This document shows positions 35,395 to 47,439 of a stretch of DNA of 64,000 bases, piece after piece. Under the pieces are notes generated by a model. It did no database searches. It was not told the DNA's origin and saw only the letters and a list, made by a program, of their open reading frames with translations. The stretch's first letter is position 1. Each line of letters opens with the position of its first letter. Source of the DNA: Epiperipatus broadwayi (Eukaryota; Onychophora; Udeonychophora; Euonychophora; Peripatidae); NCBI GenBank assembly GCA_028023455.1, contig JAQFVV010000021.1, positions 808,001 through 872,000 on the forward strand, written 5' to 3'. A program made the position numbers and the translations under genes.

Positions 35395-36350
35395 AAATCT
35401 TGTAATTGGAAGTGAATTACTGTCGGCTAAATTGAAATACTGGGATGTACACCAATTTCTTAACCATACCACAGCGGCTCCTCATGGTTTCTTGGCACTT
35501 TTGAATGATCTGTTAATTAGGAAATTCAAATTCTGGATGTTGGAGGGAAGATTTCTGGATTTCATCATAAAAGTAAATTTGACTGCACTCCCCACCAGGG
35601 AATTTTTAGTCATGAGGAGAGGCTGTGCCAAACTAGATCCAGTTTGCCAGATGTGCAATCGAGAGAATGAATCAATGCAGCATCTATTCTTTGGTTGTGT
35701 GGTATTAAATAAATGCAGAGCAATACTCAATAGTTGGATCACAGCCTATAAACAAAGGATTTTTAACCTGAATGAATGCCTAAAAACTGGAATCTTCAGA
35801 TTAATTAGACTGTCAATCATGATGAACTATATGGCTGGACAATGAGATGCTATCTGATATTTGGGATGAATAATGGTTATCTATACAATGAACTTTTATG
35901 CAAGAACAGAGCTGTCAGGAAGAGGGATCATATGATCTCACCAGAAAGAATTTATAATGATACCTGGAAGCTTGTGGTGTTGGTGGGTTTCCTTCACAGT
36001 ATGTATGAAAGTCACTCGATATAAGCTACTAAGACAGCTCTGGTCATGGTTAGGTATGCCTGCTTCAGATAATTGAGAGCCAAAGGATCAGCTCTCCTAT
36101 AATAGTCAGAAGGATAAAGAATGTATATGGCTTCCCTGCTAATGTTTTCTTAAGTAAAAATGCCGAACTCTCAATTTTAGAGATATGACAAGATGGTTGA
36201 AAAGAGTGCATGTTGTTCAAACTGTTTGAGCACTCACCATGACTCAAGATAATTTATTTGTTTTTCACTTTGTATTTCCCTACTATTTCTTTTTGTATTG
36301 AAAGGCAATAAATTTATGTTTGAAGATAAAATACAGAAGGTTGAATAAAA
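35395..36350 (+). pseudogene. Non-LTR retrotransposon C-terminal region and 3' UTR
   Basis: The frame to 35845 reads IGSELLSAKLKYWDVHQF, then RFLDFIIKVNLTALPTREFL, VCQMC and QHLFFGC: a CxxC...HxxxxC zinc module as at the LINE C-terminus. A frame change near 35843 continues in another frame with ERIYNDTWKLVVL (to 36024), matching HMDTWVKVAF of the paralogue at 21234. Downstream is non-coding, with AATAAA near 36309 and 36345 and an A-run at 36370, so this looks like the 3' end of a poly(A)-type LINE insertion. The 5' part is missing. Confidence 0.7.
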
Positions 36351-36370
36351 CACTATATAGTGGAAATTTA

Positions 36371-37254
36371 AAAAAAAAAAATCTTGTAATTACTTTTAGC
36401 CATGAAAATGGAATTAGAAAATTAACATAAATACCAGAAAAGACTGGGAAAATAGGAAGCATCAGAAAATTAAGTGCTGAATATGAACACCTTATTTAAA
36501 ATAAAAATGATAGCAAAGGGATTTTCTGCAAATTTAGTACATGTTTGGTATTGATAACAATGCAATATTTCAATGTTGTCCAAGTAACCATCTAATGTTT
36601 AATCTAAAAATGTTTATGGGCCGAATTTCAACCTGCATTAATATCATTTTAATAAGTTTTCAATGATGCTCACTAGATGGCAGTATATTTTTTAAAAATG
36701 CGTCTTCGTTGAATTTCGTGACTAATTCATTAAAAATCATTTACAATTAATAAAATTGAAAGAAAAAGATATGCAGAATAAAATCTTAATTTCTGTTGAT
36801 ATTTTTAACAAATTTACTCTTTTAAAAACCTTCATCTTATAAAAATCTTGGAAACAATTTTTATTCCATGTAAATCTTATTTCAAATAATGTTTACTTAC
36901 ATTCTTACTTTTTAATTTTGATTATGAAAAATCTGTTGGAAAATATTTGAATTCTAAAAAGTAAAAAAAATAATATTGATAAAAAAAATACTCTTATTTA
37001 TTTTGATAAGTAATGTAATAAAAATCAAAAAATTTTAAAAAGTTGTGACTGAATTAATTAATTTATAGATATTCCATATTTTGATTTAAAGTTAAATATA
37101 ACAACTAAAACCATGGTTAAATAAAATGTATATATATATATATATTGACTTTTATTGCATTATTTATCCATGTAAATAAAAGATTTTTAAAATAAAATAT
37201 ATATGTGAGATAACTTTACTTGTATTGATGTTCATTTTATTCTATTATTAAGAT
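36371..37254. other. Unrecognised AT-rich DNA
   Basis: Contains a CTCF-like CACTAGATGGCAGTAT (36671-36686) and an (AT)n tract near 37130. Confidence 0.4.
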
Positions 37255-37410
37255 AAAAAGCCTTTGAGATTCAATGGTAGGACATACTTTTGAAATTTTC
37301 ATAATATGGATTCAAACCTGGTTCAAGTAAACTTAAAACTTTTTAAATTTCAATCAAGCTTAAGATTTTTTTTAAGTAATCATCCTATAGTCTACATAGT
37401 TAACCAACAA
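37255..37410 (+). mobile_element. tRNA-derived SINE, Family S
   Basis: GAGATTCAATGGTAGGAC is an A-box-like segment and GGATTCAAACC (37309-37319) a B box about 40 bp later. The tail CTTAAGATTTTTTTTAAG...AGTTAACCAAC is related to that at 11695-11775. Confidence 0.55.
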
Positions 37411-37862
37411 AGACATTCTCAATTTCAGAATGAAACAAGAGTAAACAGCACTCAAATCAGAAATTGGGAAGTCTTATAAAATATTGTTATATTTAAAATT
37501 GGAAAAGGTTGGTATTCAGGCTCTTACATTCTAAATAGTATTTAATTGGGTTATAAACTAATTACAATAAACTTGTTAGATAAAAAACATTTTATAATAT
37601 TCAAAGTTAATAAGTAAAGTTTTTATATACTGTGAAGTTCCAGGAAGAAATGTTTGCTAAATTTTCTATTCATTCAGTAGAACATTGATGTGGATGGATT
37701 TAGAAGAAATCTGTTCTAAATTCATAGCCTAAACTTACCATCAAACACAATAAAGTAAACAGAAAGAAATATAATATTAATAAAAAATGTAAATATAAAG
37801 ATAAAGTTAATTTACTATATTTAATAATTATATACTGTATTATATTAGAAAGTTTAATTTTA

Positions 37863-38247
37863 AACCACTAATCATCACATGATCACCATCCCTTATGTTA
37901 GCACATAACTGTTATTAACCAGGCAAAAATCTCCATACAGTAGTGCCACCCAGTGCTAACCAGAGTAATCAATGGATGCCAGAAGGCTTGTGCATAAAAT
38001 CCCCATCTAATGCCTACTCATCCAATATCCCCAGACTAGTTTCTGGCTTGTGACCTTCGTCAGTGAGGAGCAGTGTGCTCACATCCAAGGCTCCTCACTG
38101 ATGAAGACCATAAGACAGAAACTAGTCTGGGAATATTGGATGAGTAGGCACTAGATGGGGATTTTATGCACAAGCCTTCTGGAATCAATTGATTACTCTG
38201 GTTGGTACAGGGTGGCACTAGTGTATGGAGAGTTTTGCCTGTTTAAT
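37863..38247 (-). mobile_element. Family A foldback retroposon, near full length
   Basis: Exact 12-bp duplication AGTTTAATTTTA at 37851-37862 and 38248-38259. The polar end AACCACTAATCATCACATGA is at the left. The right end is GAGAGTTTTGCCTGTTTAAT. The arms are about 155 bp, meeting at a CTCACTGATGAAGACC core and its partial complement (CTTCGTCAGTGAGG). Confidence 0.92.
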
Positions 38248-38264
38248 AGTTTAATTTTAATGAC

Positions 38265-38545
38265 ATAAGTGAGAGAACAAACAGGAATCACTGACATTAT
38301 TGAAGGATTAAGACTGAAATGGAACTAGGATGGACATAGTTGATAATAAATGGGCAGTTGAAGATTTAAATGGGATCCCAAGAGATTATAAAGACAAGAA
38401 AGAGAATAAGGATAAGATGGATGAAAGAAGAAAGTTCACTGATTGGTTGTGAGAAAAGATGCTAGAGATCAGAGACATTAAATTAATTTTGAAAAAATCC
38501 TGCTGTGGATCAATAATTGTTGAGAGGATTGACAATGATGGTGAT
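38265..38545 (+). pseudogene. RTE LINE 3' tail fragment
   Basis: GAGAGAACAAACAGGAATC...AGACTGAAATGGAACTAGG and GGGATCCCAAGAGATTATA align with the tail at 19860-20130. It ends near GACAATGATGGTGATC. Heavily decayed. Confidence 0.65.
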
Positions 38546-39345
38546 CATAGTCAACCATGTGGGTTTTTTAAAAATATAGTAAGAATTTTTATTTGTTTCA
38601 TGACATTATAGTATGAACTTCTTGTCTGAAAATTCCATCATGATACCCACGTTTTATATCATTCTCATTTTAAATAAGGTATTCCATACTTAGCACTAAG
38701 TTTTCTGATAGTTCCTATTGTTTCCATTCTTTTCTGGCATTTAAGTTAATTTTCTAATTCCACTTTTACGACTAAAACTATTATCATTATGTAAATAAAT
38801 TAATAAAAATACGTTATAGTTTCATTGTCGATTCAAATAGAATGATTGGAGAACTACTTTCTAAATCATAAAATAGGTATCAGATTAACAAATGGGCATG
38901 TTCTTAAATGTTTGCCCACATATATGTCATGTTGGCAAATAATGTTCAGCATAACATTTGCGTTCATTGATTAAACTATTTTATTTTCAGTGCTACATTA
39001 ATAAAGCAAAAGAGATTATTTTTTTTCATTTTGCGAAATAATCTTATTTTAGCTGTTATTTATTTCCATCAAAGGATTTTTTTTAACCATAATGAAATTT
39101 ATAAAATACTTTTATTTTGGCACAAGCTTTATCAAAAATGAAGATTATTTACATAAAAAATTAATTATACAGTTTAATTAAGCTATAACTTAATTATATG
39201 GAAAAGATATTCTGAATCTTTAAGGTTATTAGTTTAAAGTATATTTAATTCTATAAGCATTAATTCACTTTCCAGGAAAAGATTAAAATTTATTTCACAA
39301 TTAATTAGATGGAGGATAGAGAAAGTTGAAAAAAATAGAATAAGA
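38546..39345. other. Unrecognised AT-rich DNA
   Basis: No feature recognised. Confidence 0.4.
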
Positions 39346-39346
39346 T

Positions 39347-39400
39347 CTGATGAAGACTGCATGGTACAGTCGAAACTGTAATCAATAATAAAAGTATTTT
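39347..39400 (+). repeat. GAAGACTGC-type short hairpin repeat
   Basis: CTGATGAAGACTGCATGG and TACAGTCGAAACTGTAATC give a GACTG/CAGTC stem. It superficially resembles a hammerhead core but has one extra A (see rejected list). Confidence 0.55.
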
Positions 39401-39719
39401 TGATGAAAAGTAAAAGCGTGTGAGATTTTTGAAATTCAAAATTAACTAATAACGGGTTGAGCAATGCTTTCAACCTGGGAGATCATAATCATAAGAGTCA
39501 AACTTACTGGCTAAACTGCTATTATTAGAAGAAAACAAAATGTTAATACTCGGTGGATAATATGTAAATTTACATATTTCACTTGCTTTACATGAGTCTT
39601 TTTTATAATGAAATAAATTTTAATTTCTTCTTGGGAAAAGAATTAACATTACTTATAAAATTACATAGCTAAAGAAAAAAGGTCAAAATTAGTTAGGGTT
39701 AAAATATATTTGTTCGTAG

Positions 39720-41400
39720 GTAGTTCATGAACAGCAGAACTTAGAGCAGTTGTAGAGGGCCAGATTACGGAGTCTAAAATTTTCAGATTGATTCCAATTC
39801 AGGCAATTCCCAAGAATTAAAAGCTTATAATAAGTTTTAATTAGGAAGATCATGAAAGTGTCTAATACAACTGTTTATAAGATTATTTATTTCATCTTTA
39901 AATTTAAGAGAATAATTTGTCAAATCCTGTATGCAAAATAATTGTTTGATGTTAATAAATCCCCTAGCAATATTTAAAGACAGAACTTCATTCAAACATG
40001 CTCCTCAAAGAATTTATAAAATTTCATGTCCATATCCAGCATCTATGAGAATCACCCAGAACTCTTAACATGATAAAAGCAAAATAAAACAGCCATATAA
40101 GTCAATTTTCTTGGATTACAAGCTTGCTACAGAACACGTTTTCCCCTTCTATTATTAAGACCATCTGCACTGAGAGGGACAATCGTAAAAGAAAGTTCAA
40201 GGAGGTATGGGTTATTGCAAGAGACCTGAATTCAATCAACAGGAAGAAGACTTGTGTCCCTTTGTCAAAAAAAAATGGAAAATTTGACTTTTATAATTTA
40301 CATTTCTTGTTGCAATAATTTGCATATTTTATAGACTATATATTCAACCTGGCCACGACATTGTTAGTTAATTAATTTTTCATTATGATTTTGGCAAGAA
40401 GTCACTGAAAGCTTAGTGCTATTAAATTAGAATATACGTATTTGGTTTAAAAATACTTTTTCGTAGTGGCTTGACTCAGCTCAAGCTTTTGGAATAAGTA
40501 AGTCTTACTAAATTTGTCCATTAGGTGGCTTAATGGTTTACAGTTGAGACTTAGTTTAATCTAAAATAATCCACATTAAATGATATGCATGATGCATAAA
40601 GTGACTCACTATATAAAACCACTTACTGTAATTATATAAGAAATTGAATAAATTAGCAGAGAACATATTATGTGTATTTAATTCTTGAGGCAGGCCTGTG
40701 CAGGTTTTAGAAATGTGTTAGAGTTTACCATTCTGAAGCAATTCCAATTTAGATACTAGTTTTAGGAATGTGTTAGATTTTATGATTATGGAGCAGAATG
40801 TTCTTAGATCAGTTCCAATTTAGAGTCTGGAATATTAAAACTTCTTATGTTTGTTCAGAAATAGAGTTACTTGATATTTTTTTTATTAGAAAGTGCATGA
40901 AAGAGTCTAATACAGTCATTTCTAAGATTTATGTATTTTATCTTTAAAATTAAGAAGTATATTATTGAGGAAAACAATATTTTAAATAGTAATATAAAGA
41001 TTTGAGATTTAATAAAACACTTAGCAATATTTAAGGAGTTGAGGACTTTAAAAAATAATGATGATAATGGGAATTAATGAAAATTAGATTGACAATTAAG
41101 TTTTATTAAATGGGTTCATTGTATGCCTTAATGGCATTGGTTTAATCTGTTAAAATGCAAATTGAATAATTTGCATGTTGCATAAGGTGACTCATTAATT
41201 GCTGACAACACTGTAATTATATAAGAAATTGAATAAATATACAGAGAACCTATTACAGGTATTTAATTATTGAGGCATGGCTTACATTCTTTAGGGAAAT
41301 GTTGAAGTTTAAGACTCTAGGGCATAAGATTCTTGGATCAATTCTAATTTAGATATTGGAGGATCCAAACTTTTTACGAATTCTCAAGCAATAAAATGGT
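39720..41400. repeat. Diverged tandem repeat, unit about 530-580 bp
   Basis: Blocks recur in order. TAATTATATAAGAAATTGAA occurs near 40630 and 41213. A GATTCCAATT-type block occurs near 39780, 40805 and 41337. CATGAAAGnGTCTAATACA occurs near 39852 and 40897. Two to three highly diverged copies, no coding content recognised. Confidence 0.6.
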
Positions 41401-43080
41401 TCAATCTGTTTTTTGAGGGATTTTAAAAGATGATAAATAAGTTGATTAGTGGAAAAAAAGTAGAATTTTGTAAAATCAATATGAATAAAAATAATATATA
41501 TATATTAATTTATTAAAAATGTTTTTTTATTTAATTTGAGAAGTAATGCATTAAAAGTAAAAAAAAAAGTATATTTCTTTAACCGACTGTGGGATGTCAG
41601 AATTTAATTAATTTAGTCATTAGTTTTAAAAATAATGATTGAATTATTTAATTTATGGATGATTTCTTTATTATTTCAAATTAAATACAGCAGACCAAGT
41701 TGTGTTTAAAGAATATATATATATATATTTGCTTCTTAGTCTTCGGAAATTAAATAAAAGTATTTTTTATAAATTTTTATATATTATTCTTTATTTGGTA
41801 GTATTTACATATCTTACAATAGACATTTTTGTAACTGTTTATACTCAAATTTAAAAGTAGGAATGTAAACAATGTTTCTGTCTTTCGAGTTTTTGAAATA
41901 AACTTGCAAACATTAAAAATTGTTTCCAATATTTTATTTTTGTTCATGAAGGCATTGTTTTTAAAAAAGGTAAATTTTCTTATTGAAAAGAGGATAAAGA
42001 TTTCATTCTTCATTTGTTTTTCTTTCTATTTTACTTAACAATAAAAGCTTTTTAAATAAAATTAATATGGAAGTACTGAAAATCCCTAGTGAGTTACATG
42101 TAAATTATCAGCAAATATAGAATGAGTTATTTATACTTTAGCTTTGATTGTATATAAACATAATATTTATTAATGTACTTATATGACAAACATGGTTTAT
42201 ATATACTAATTTAATTTCAAGGCAACTGTAAATTTTTCTGAAATCACAACATTTAATCAGAGTTAAAAGCTGAGACTCAAACATAACAGTCTCTAAATAT
42301 TAAATTGATCTTCAGTTAATAGATGTAAATATATCTTTTTGATAGCTCACATATTCAATGAAATACTCTTTTAAAAAAAATACCATTTAGTATGCATCAC
42401 TGAAAACTTATGAGACCAATATGGCACATTTTGAAATTCAGTTCACCAGTAATGTTAGTCTGGACAACTGGCTGGATAACTGAGAAATATTTCAGTCTCA
42501 AATTACATTGCTATTCATATCTAACACAAGTGGAAAATTTGAAGAAAATCCATTTGATAGAAGTACGTTAAAAATTGTTACATGATTTACAAAGACAAAC
42601 AAACAGAATTTCTAAGACAAATTAAAGCATTTAAAAATGATTTGGGATTGCGTAATAATAAAAAAATTCAAAAATATGAAAGAATGTATGGTAACCATAA
42701 ATAGATCATATTATTAGTTGTTTACAAGAGCAGGAATTTTAGATACCAAACTGTAGAGATTTTAATATTTTTTTTTACTTTAGTCTTTATAATGAAAATG
42801 TGAAATATAAGGAAGAATGATGAAACAAATGAAACAAGATTTATTTAAATAGAATAAGAGAATAAAAAGTAGTCCTGAAAAAAAAGAATTTGATAATAAG
42901 GAGTAAAAAAGTAAATGATTTCATTGCAGTGAGTAAGGGTTCAAGAAAAAGGTAACTTTAAATTTTCAGATAGCATTTCCAAACATTTATTTATTCAAAA
43001 TGTGGACTTCTTTTATAGATAGCTCAATTATTAAAAAAAAATATCATGGAGAAAATTAGACAATAACTGGAGAATGATCA
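41401..43080. other. Unrecognised AT-rich DNA
   Basis: Short (AT)n runs near 41495 and 41715. No gene or repeat family recognised. Confidence 0.45.
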
Positions 43081-43084
43081 ATGG

Positions 43085-43330
43085 ATTCATTAAGATCTTA
43101 AATTCTGCAAATTGCAACCATGAATTTGATAGTCATTAACTGCACCATTTATAGCTTGAGTATGTCCCACACCTACATAGGTCCATAACTGTTAGATTCC
43201 ATTTTTTGAGGGAGATGAGCATAATGACTATGCGTTTGTCCAGAATCAGTGGGCAGGACTTTAGTAATTGTCTAGGAAAATTAAATCTTATTCGCTTTTC
43301 TTTTGGATCTGCAAAAAGAAATTTGTTTAG
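43085..43330 (-). pseudogene. Possible decayed LINE C-terminus
   Basis: Minus-strand pieces in different frames (TDSGQTHSHYAHL, KWNLTVMDL, CRCGTYSS) resemble the R...H..L.KW...CxCG region of a LINE C-terminal zinc module. Several frameshifts are needed, so this is weak. Confidence 0.28.
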
Positions 43331-44429
43331 AAGTCAATTTCTAGTCATATATCATACAAATAAAAAATTCTGATTTTATATAGAAGTTATTTTATATAAT
43401 CAATCGCAATGAACTATTTGATAGGCGTAGTGATACAATGTAGACCACATCACCGTCCAGTTCTGTTACTTCCGATCTGCAAACTTCTAATGAACTTCTG
43501 CAAAATAATCCATTCAATTTTAAGCTATTTAAAAACTATTTTATCTTTTTTCTTATCTTATTATTATAAACTTTAAAATATTTTACAGAGCAGTATAGAT
43601 TTAGCATTTGATAAAAAACAAAACGAGTCTTAAAATATATATTTCACGAGTTTAAAAAAAATTAACAATTGTTTTTTCTTTTTAAAATGAAACAAATCAA
43701 TTCCAACTTTTTAAGATTTTTAAAATCATCCCGTTGAAATTGTAATATTTATTCTTTTCAAAGTAAAATCTGCAACATTATCTTCTTCGAACGATTTCTT
43801 TAATGGATTTCTCATTTGGTAATAAGACCTTTTTTTTTCTTCTTTCAAATAAAATGATAAAAAACAAAATTACTAATTTCAGAAATGTTTTTCCACTTAA
43901 ACAAGCAATAGTTATTTATATATAAATCAGTAAACCTTCTGCGTTTAAAAATAATACGCATTTAAATAGAACTATTTCTTTATAAAAGTAATATGGAATG
44001 TTAAATATAAACTCAATAAAAATAATTTCTGTATTAAAGGAATTGGAAAAAATGGGTCTTGTTTGAACTGAATTAAAAATATAAACGAAAACAAATGAGT
44101 AAAATAAAAGCAAGGTTTATTGAAGTTCGTGACAGAGATCGAATCGTGAATCTTAGACCTTAAACTCTATTTCATAAGAAGTTAGAGTACCGGAAGTGTA
44201 TAATTGGAATCGCGGACCCTGGATCTTAAGTTCGTTTCCGCCATTCTGTTACTGTATTAAATTGTCCAGGACATAAAAGTAAATAACAAGGAATGAATTA
44301 TTCTGTTTAAGTAATAGACAAACAGCTTTTCGAATAACACACGACAAGCAAAGTCCTTTCCGATATTCCTCCCATGAAGACAAGGGTAGAAGAAATCATT
44401 TCACCTGATTTGCAAACTATCGAGTGTTT
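43331..44429. other. Single-copy-like DNA with CpG retention
   Basis: No repeat recognised. Around 44140-44350 CpGs are denser (ATCGAATCGTG, ATCGCGGACC, TTTTCGAATAACACACGAC). ACCGGAAGTG (44189-44198, ETS-like) and CCGCCATT (44238-44245, YY1-like) lie 40 bp apart. No coding frame adjoins. Confidence 0.35.
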
Positions 44430-44530
44430 AAGATTTTATTTATTTTAGTCACTAATTAGAAATAGCTAAATATTCATTTACCAACTAATAATCAGATGGC
44501 TGCCTAGATTAACTATAAAGTCAATACGTG
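44430..44530 (-). repeat. SINE Family S tail
   Basis: CATTTACCAACTAATAATCA...GATTAACTAT is the complement of the S tail and aligns with the copies at 32565 and 34790. Confidence 0.45.
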
Positions 44531-45110
44531 GAAAAACAAAATTATGTCTACTTGAAACGTGAAAAATAATTTATGTTCTTCTTCACCCATATTTGGATAC
44601 CAGCTTGCGGTTATGACAGACAGATATGTTAATCATTATGCCAAGAAGCTTTTGTAAACTAGATGACATAATGGACATAAATGTATAAAAAGACAAATGC
44701 ATACCAATTGTTATCAATTGTAATCTAATGCCATGAAAATTGTACAATTGGGTAGGTTTTCTGCAACAGCGAGTCAGTAACACACACATTCCACACAAAA
44801 GTGGAAAAAAATACAGACTATGTGGTAATTAATAAAAAGAAATAATATGGAAATGAATAATTAAAAAAATATTTTGCCTTATTTCTTTTCTGCTAGCAAC
44901 ACTAGCTTTTAATTTATTGGAAGGTTTGCACACTATTGGTGACAACAACCAACCACAAAGCCTTCCATTATTTATTTCTTGAATCCAACATTGTGAGTTG
45001 TTTCTGTCACAACAATATTTTTTTTTTGTTTCTGAGTTAGAATCCAGTTAAGTTCATTTTACATATTATTAAAATGATAACTCTTATTTTTGTTGTTTGT
45101 TGCTACTTTG
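44531..45110. other. Unrecognised DNA
   Basis: The 71-residue minus frame (44583-44798) has no recognisable domain. Confidence 0.4.
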
Positions 45111-45115
45111 ATATA

Positions 45116-45435
45116 AAACCACTCAAACATCACATGATCACCATTTCCTATGCTTACACAAGATGTTAAAACAATTGTCAATTCTCCATACAGTAGTGTC
45201 ATCCAGTGCAAACCTTAGTAGAATCAATGAATGCAAAAAGGTTAGCATAAAATTCCTATCTAGTCTCTACTCATCCAATATCCCCAGACTATTTTCTCAC
45301 TTGTGGTTTTCATGAATCTGGAGATATTGGATGAGTAGGCACTAGATAGAGATTTTATGCACAAATCTTACAGCATCCATTGATTATTGTAGTTGGCACT
45401 GGGTGACACTACTGTACGGAGAATTGACTACTGTT
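45116..45435 (-). mobile_element. Family A foldback retroposon, older copy
   Basis: The polar end AACCACTCAAACATCACATG is at the left, with CTCCATACAGTAGTGTCA and TGACACTACTGTACGGAG as inverted arms. Flanks GTTGCTACTTTGAT and GTTGTTATTTTGTT may be an eroded target duplication. Confidence 0.8.
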
Positions 45436-45440
45436 TGTTG

Positions 45441-46240
45441 TTGTTATTTTGTTGTATCAAAACACACTATCCTAGTGTGTAGATTAAACTTGAAAAATGT
45501 TTAAGTTTCCAGTTAAATTTATATTTTTCTTTTAAATATTTATTCTACAGTCAACCATCATTTTTATATTAGCCTGAAACTATCTATGCAAAATAATAGT
45601 GGTATGTTTTATTTTAGGAAAGAAACATCTTTGTTTTAACAAATTCTAAATATATATATATATATATTCTATTTAATAATCTGATTATGCTGACATATTA
45701 GTTTTCTTAAAATTGCAATATACTTAAAATTTATAGTTGTGTATAAAATAGATGTACTCTATATATAGTTTATAAGAAATAATCCGAGTGCATACCACTA
45801 GCTATAACTAAATACCAAATCGCTGCTCCGAACGTCAAGAAATTTCAGCTATGCCTTCTATGAGTAAATAAAAGTATCTTTTAAACTGTAAGCTATAATG
45901 ACGTTAAATATTGAAATATGGACCCTCAAAGAAAGTATGCGAATTTTAAATTAGCAATGATATTAAATTGATCATAGAGAGGGTAACTGAAATTTCTCAA
46001 TATTTGGGAGAGTGATTTGATATATAATTTTAGTTAGTGATATACACTAGGATTATTTCTTACATATTTGTGTTGGTAGTTTGAAAAGGTTCAAATAACT
46101 ACTGTTTAGTATTTCTTTTCATATGTATATTAAACATATTTATTTACGAGCAATTTAAAATCATTGCTAATTTAAATTTTACGCTCTTTGTTTGAATTGG
46201 CCTATATTTAAATATTTAACATCGCTGCATCTTACACACG
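45441..46240. other. Unrecognised AT-rich DNA
   Basis: No feature recognised apart from an (AT)n tract near 45650. Confidence 0.4.
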
Positions 46241-46242
46241 CA

Positions 46243-46635
46243 GAGGCAAAACTATCCATATAGTAGCAACACTCAGTGCAAGTCATAGTAATCAGTGGAT
46301 GCAGGGAGGTTTGTGCATAAAATCCCTGTCTAGTGCCTACTCATCCAATATCCCCAGACTAGTTTCTAGCTTGTAGCTTTCATCAGTGAAGAGTCTTGGA
46401 TCTGAGAGCACTGCACCTAGATCAAGGCTCCTCACTGATGAAAGCCACAAGCTAGAAACTCATCTAGGGATTAGATGAGTAGTCCCTAGATAGGAATTTT
46501 ATGCACAATCCTTCCTGCGTCCATGGATTATTTTGGCTTGCACTGAGTGGCACTATTGTATGGAATGTTTTTCTGCTGTGACAACAGCTTGTTTAAGCAT
46601 AAAGAAAGATGATCATGTGATGTTTGATGGTTTGA
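46243..46635 (+). mobile_element. Family A foldback retroposon, long arms
   Basis: AGAGGCAAAACTATCCATAT...TCATCAGTGAAGAGTCTTGG forms the left arm. The right arm runs AAGGCTCCTCACTGATGAAA to TTGTATGGAATG, then the polar end AAAGATGATCATGTGATG. It includes both orientations of CAGATCCAAG-like and CACCTAGATC core. Flanks TGCATCTTA and TGCAGCTTA may be a short eroded duplication. Confidence 0.85.
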
Positions 46636-46772
46636 TTGCAGCTTATGGTTCAAGAGATTATGGTATTTTTTGGACTGGCTGCTTGAGAGTCGGATCTTTA
46701 TATATTTATTCACAGAGGGTATAGCTGAAAGTTTTTAAGATTTGTAGAGTGTTTTGATATTTGATGTAAACA

Positions 46773-46773
46773 A

Positions 46774-46805
<32 letters not shown>

Positions 46806-46806
46806 T
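46773..46806. repeat. (AT)n(GT)n microsatellite
   Basis: ATATATATATATATGTGTGTGTGTGTGT simple tract. Confidence 0.9.
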
Positions 46807-46888
46807 AAAACAAATATTTTCGCAAGCTATAGATATCTGCATTCATCAGTATGTGATTCCTAAGGCTAAGATTCTGACATTTTGAATG

Positions 46889-46968
46889 GGTCACACCAGT
46901 CATTATCAGAGTAATAAATATTTTAATATTCATTATCTAATTGATTAGTTGATGACCAGTGTGATCCG
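46889..46968. repeat. Short inverted repeat
   Basis: GGGTCACACCAGTCAT (about 46889-46904) pairs with ATGACCAGTGTGATCC (about 46950-46965) around an AT-rich loop. Confidence 0.6.
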
Positions 46969-47439
46969 GCCAAAAACAGTGCTTGATTGAATCTTGTGAA
47001 AATTTTACATTTACATATAATGTTTAGAAAACATGGTATTTAATTATATTATATATAAACCTTTGCCCTGTTTAGTGCTTGGCTTTATGTGAGGATTCAC
47101 AATAGTGATCATCATCAATTTGTGCTCAATATTTTGATTTACAATTGATTATTCACCATAACGATCATAAAAAAAATCAAAATACAAATTTTTAGTGGCC
47201 ATTTTGTAACACTGATAATATCATAGAATAGTTATTAAAATCATCTGATTCAAAAGCAAAATAATATCTTTCATGCTTAAATTGTATGGTACATATTTTA
47301 TGCATAAAACACAATGTTGCACTGCATTCAATATTTTGATTATAAGCTTAAAATATGATTAATGAATGCACAATATTTTATTTTATTTTTATCCAGTATT
47401 TTTATGAGACAATTAGTACTTCATTAATAACATATCCAA

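Noticed and set aside
35482-35742. Minus-strand 86-residue frame
   Set aside because: Antisense shadow of the LINE frame at 35395-35845.
39347-39383. Hammerhead ribozyme (CTGATGA + stem + GAAAC)
   Set aside because: One extra A separates CTGATGA from the GACTG/CAGTC stem, stem I is essentially absent, and no proper NUH cleavage site with closing stem III fits. Recorded as a short hairpin repeat instead.
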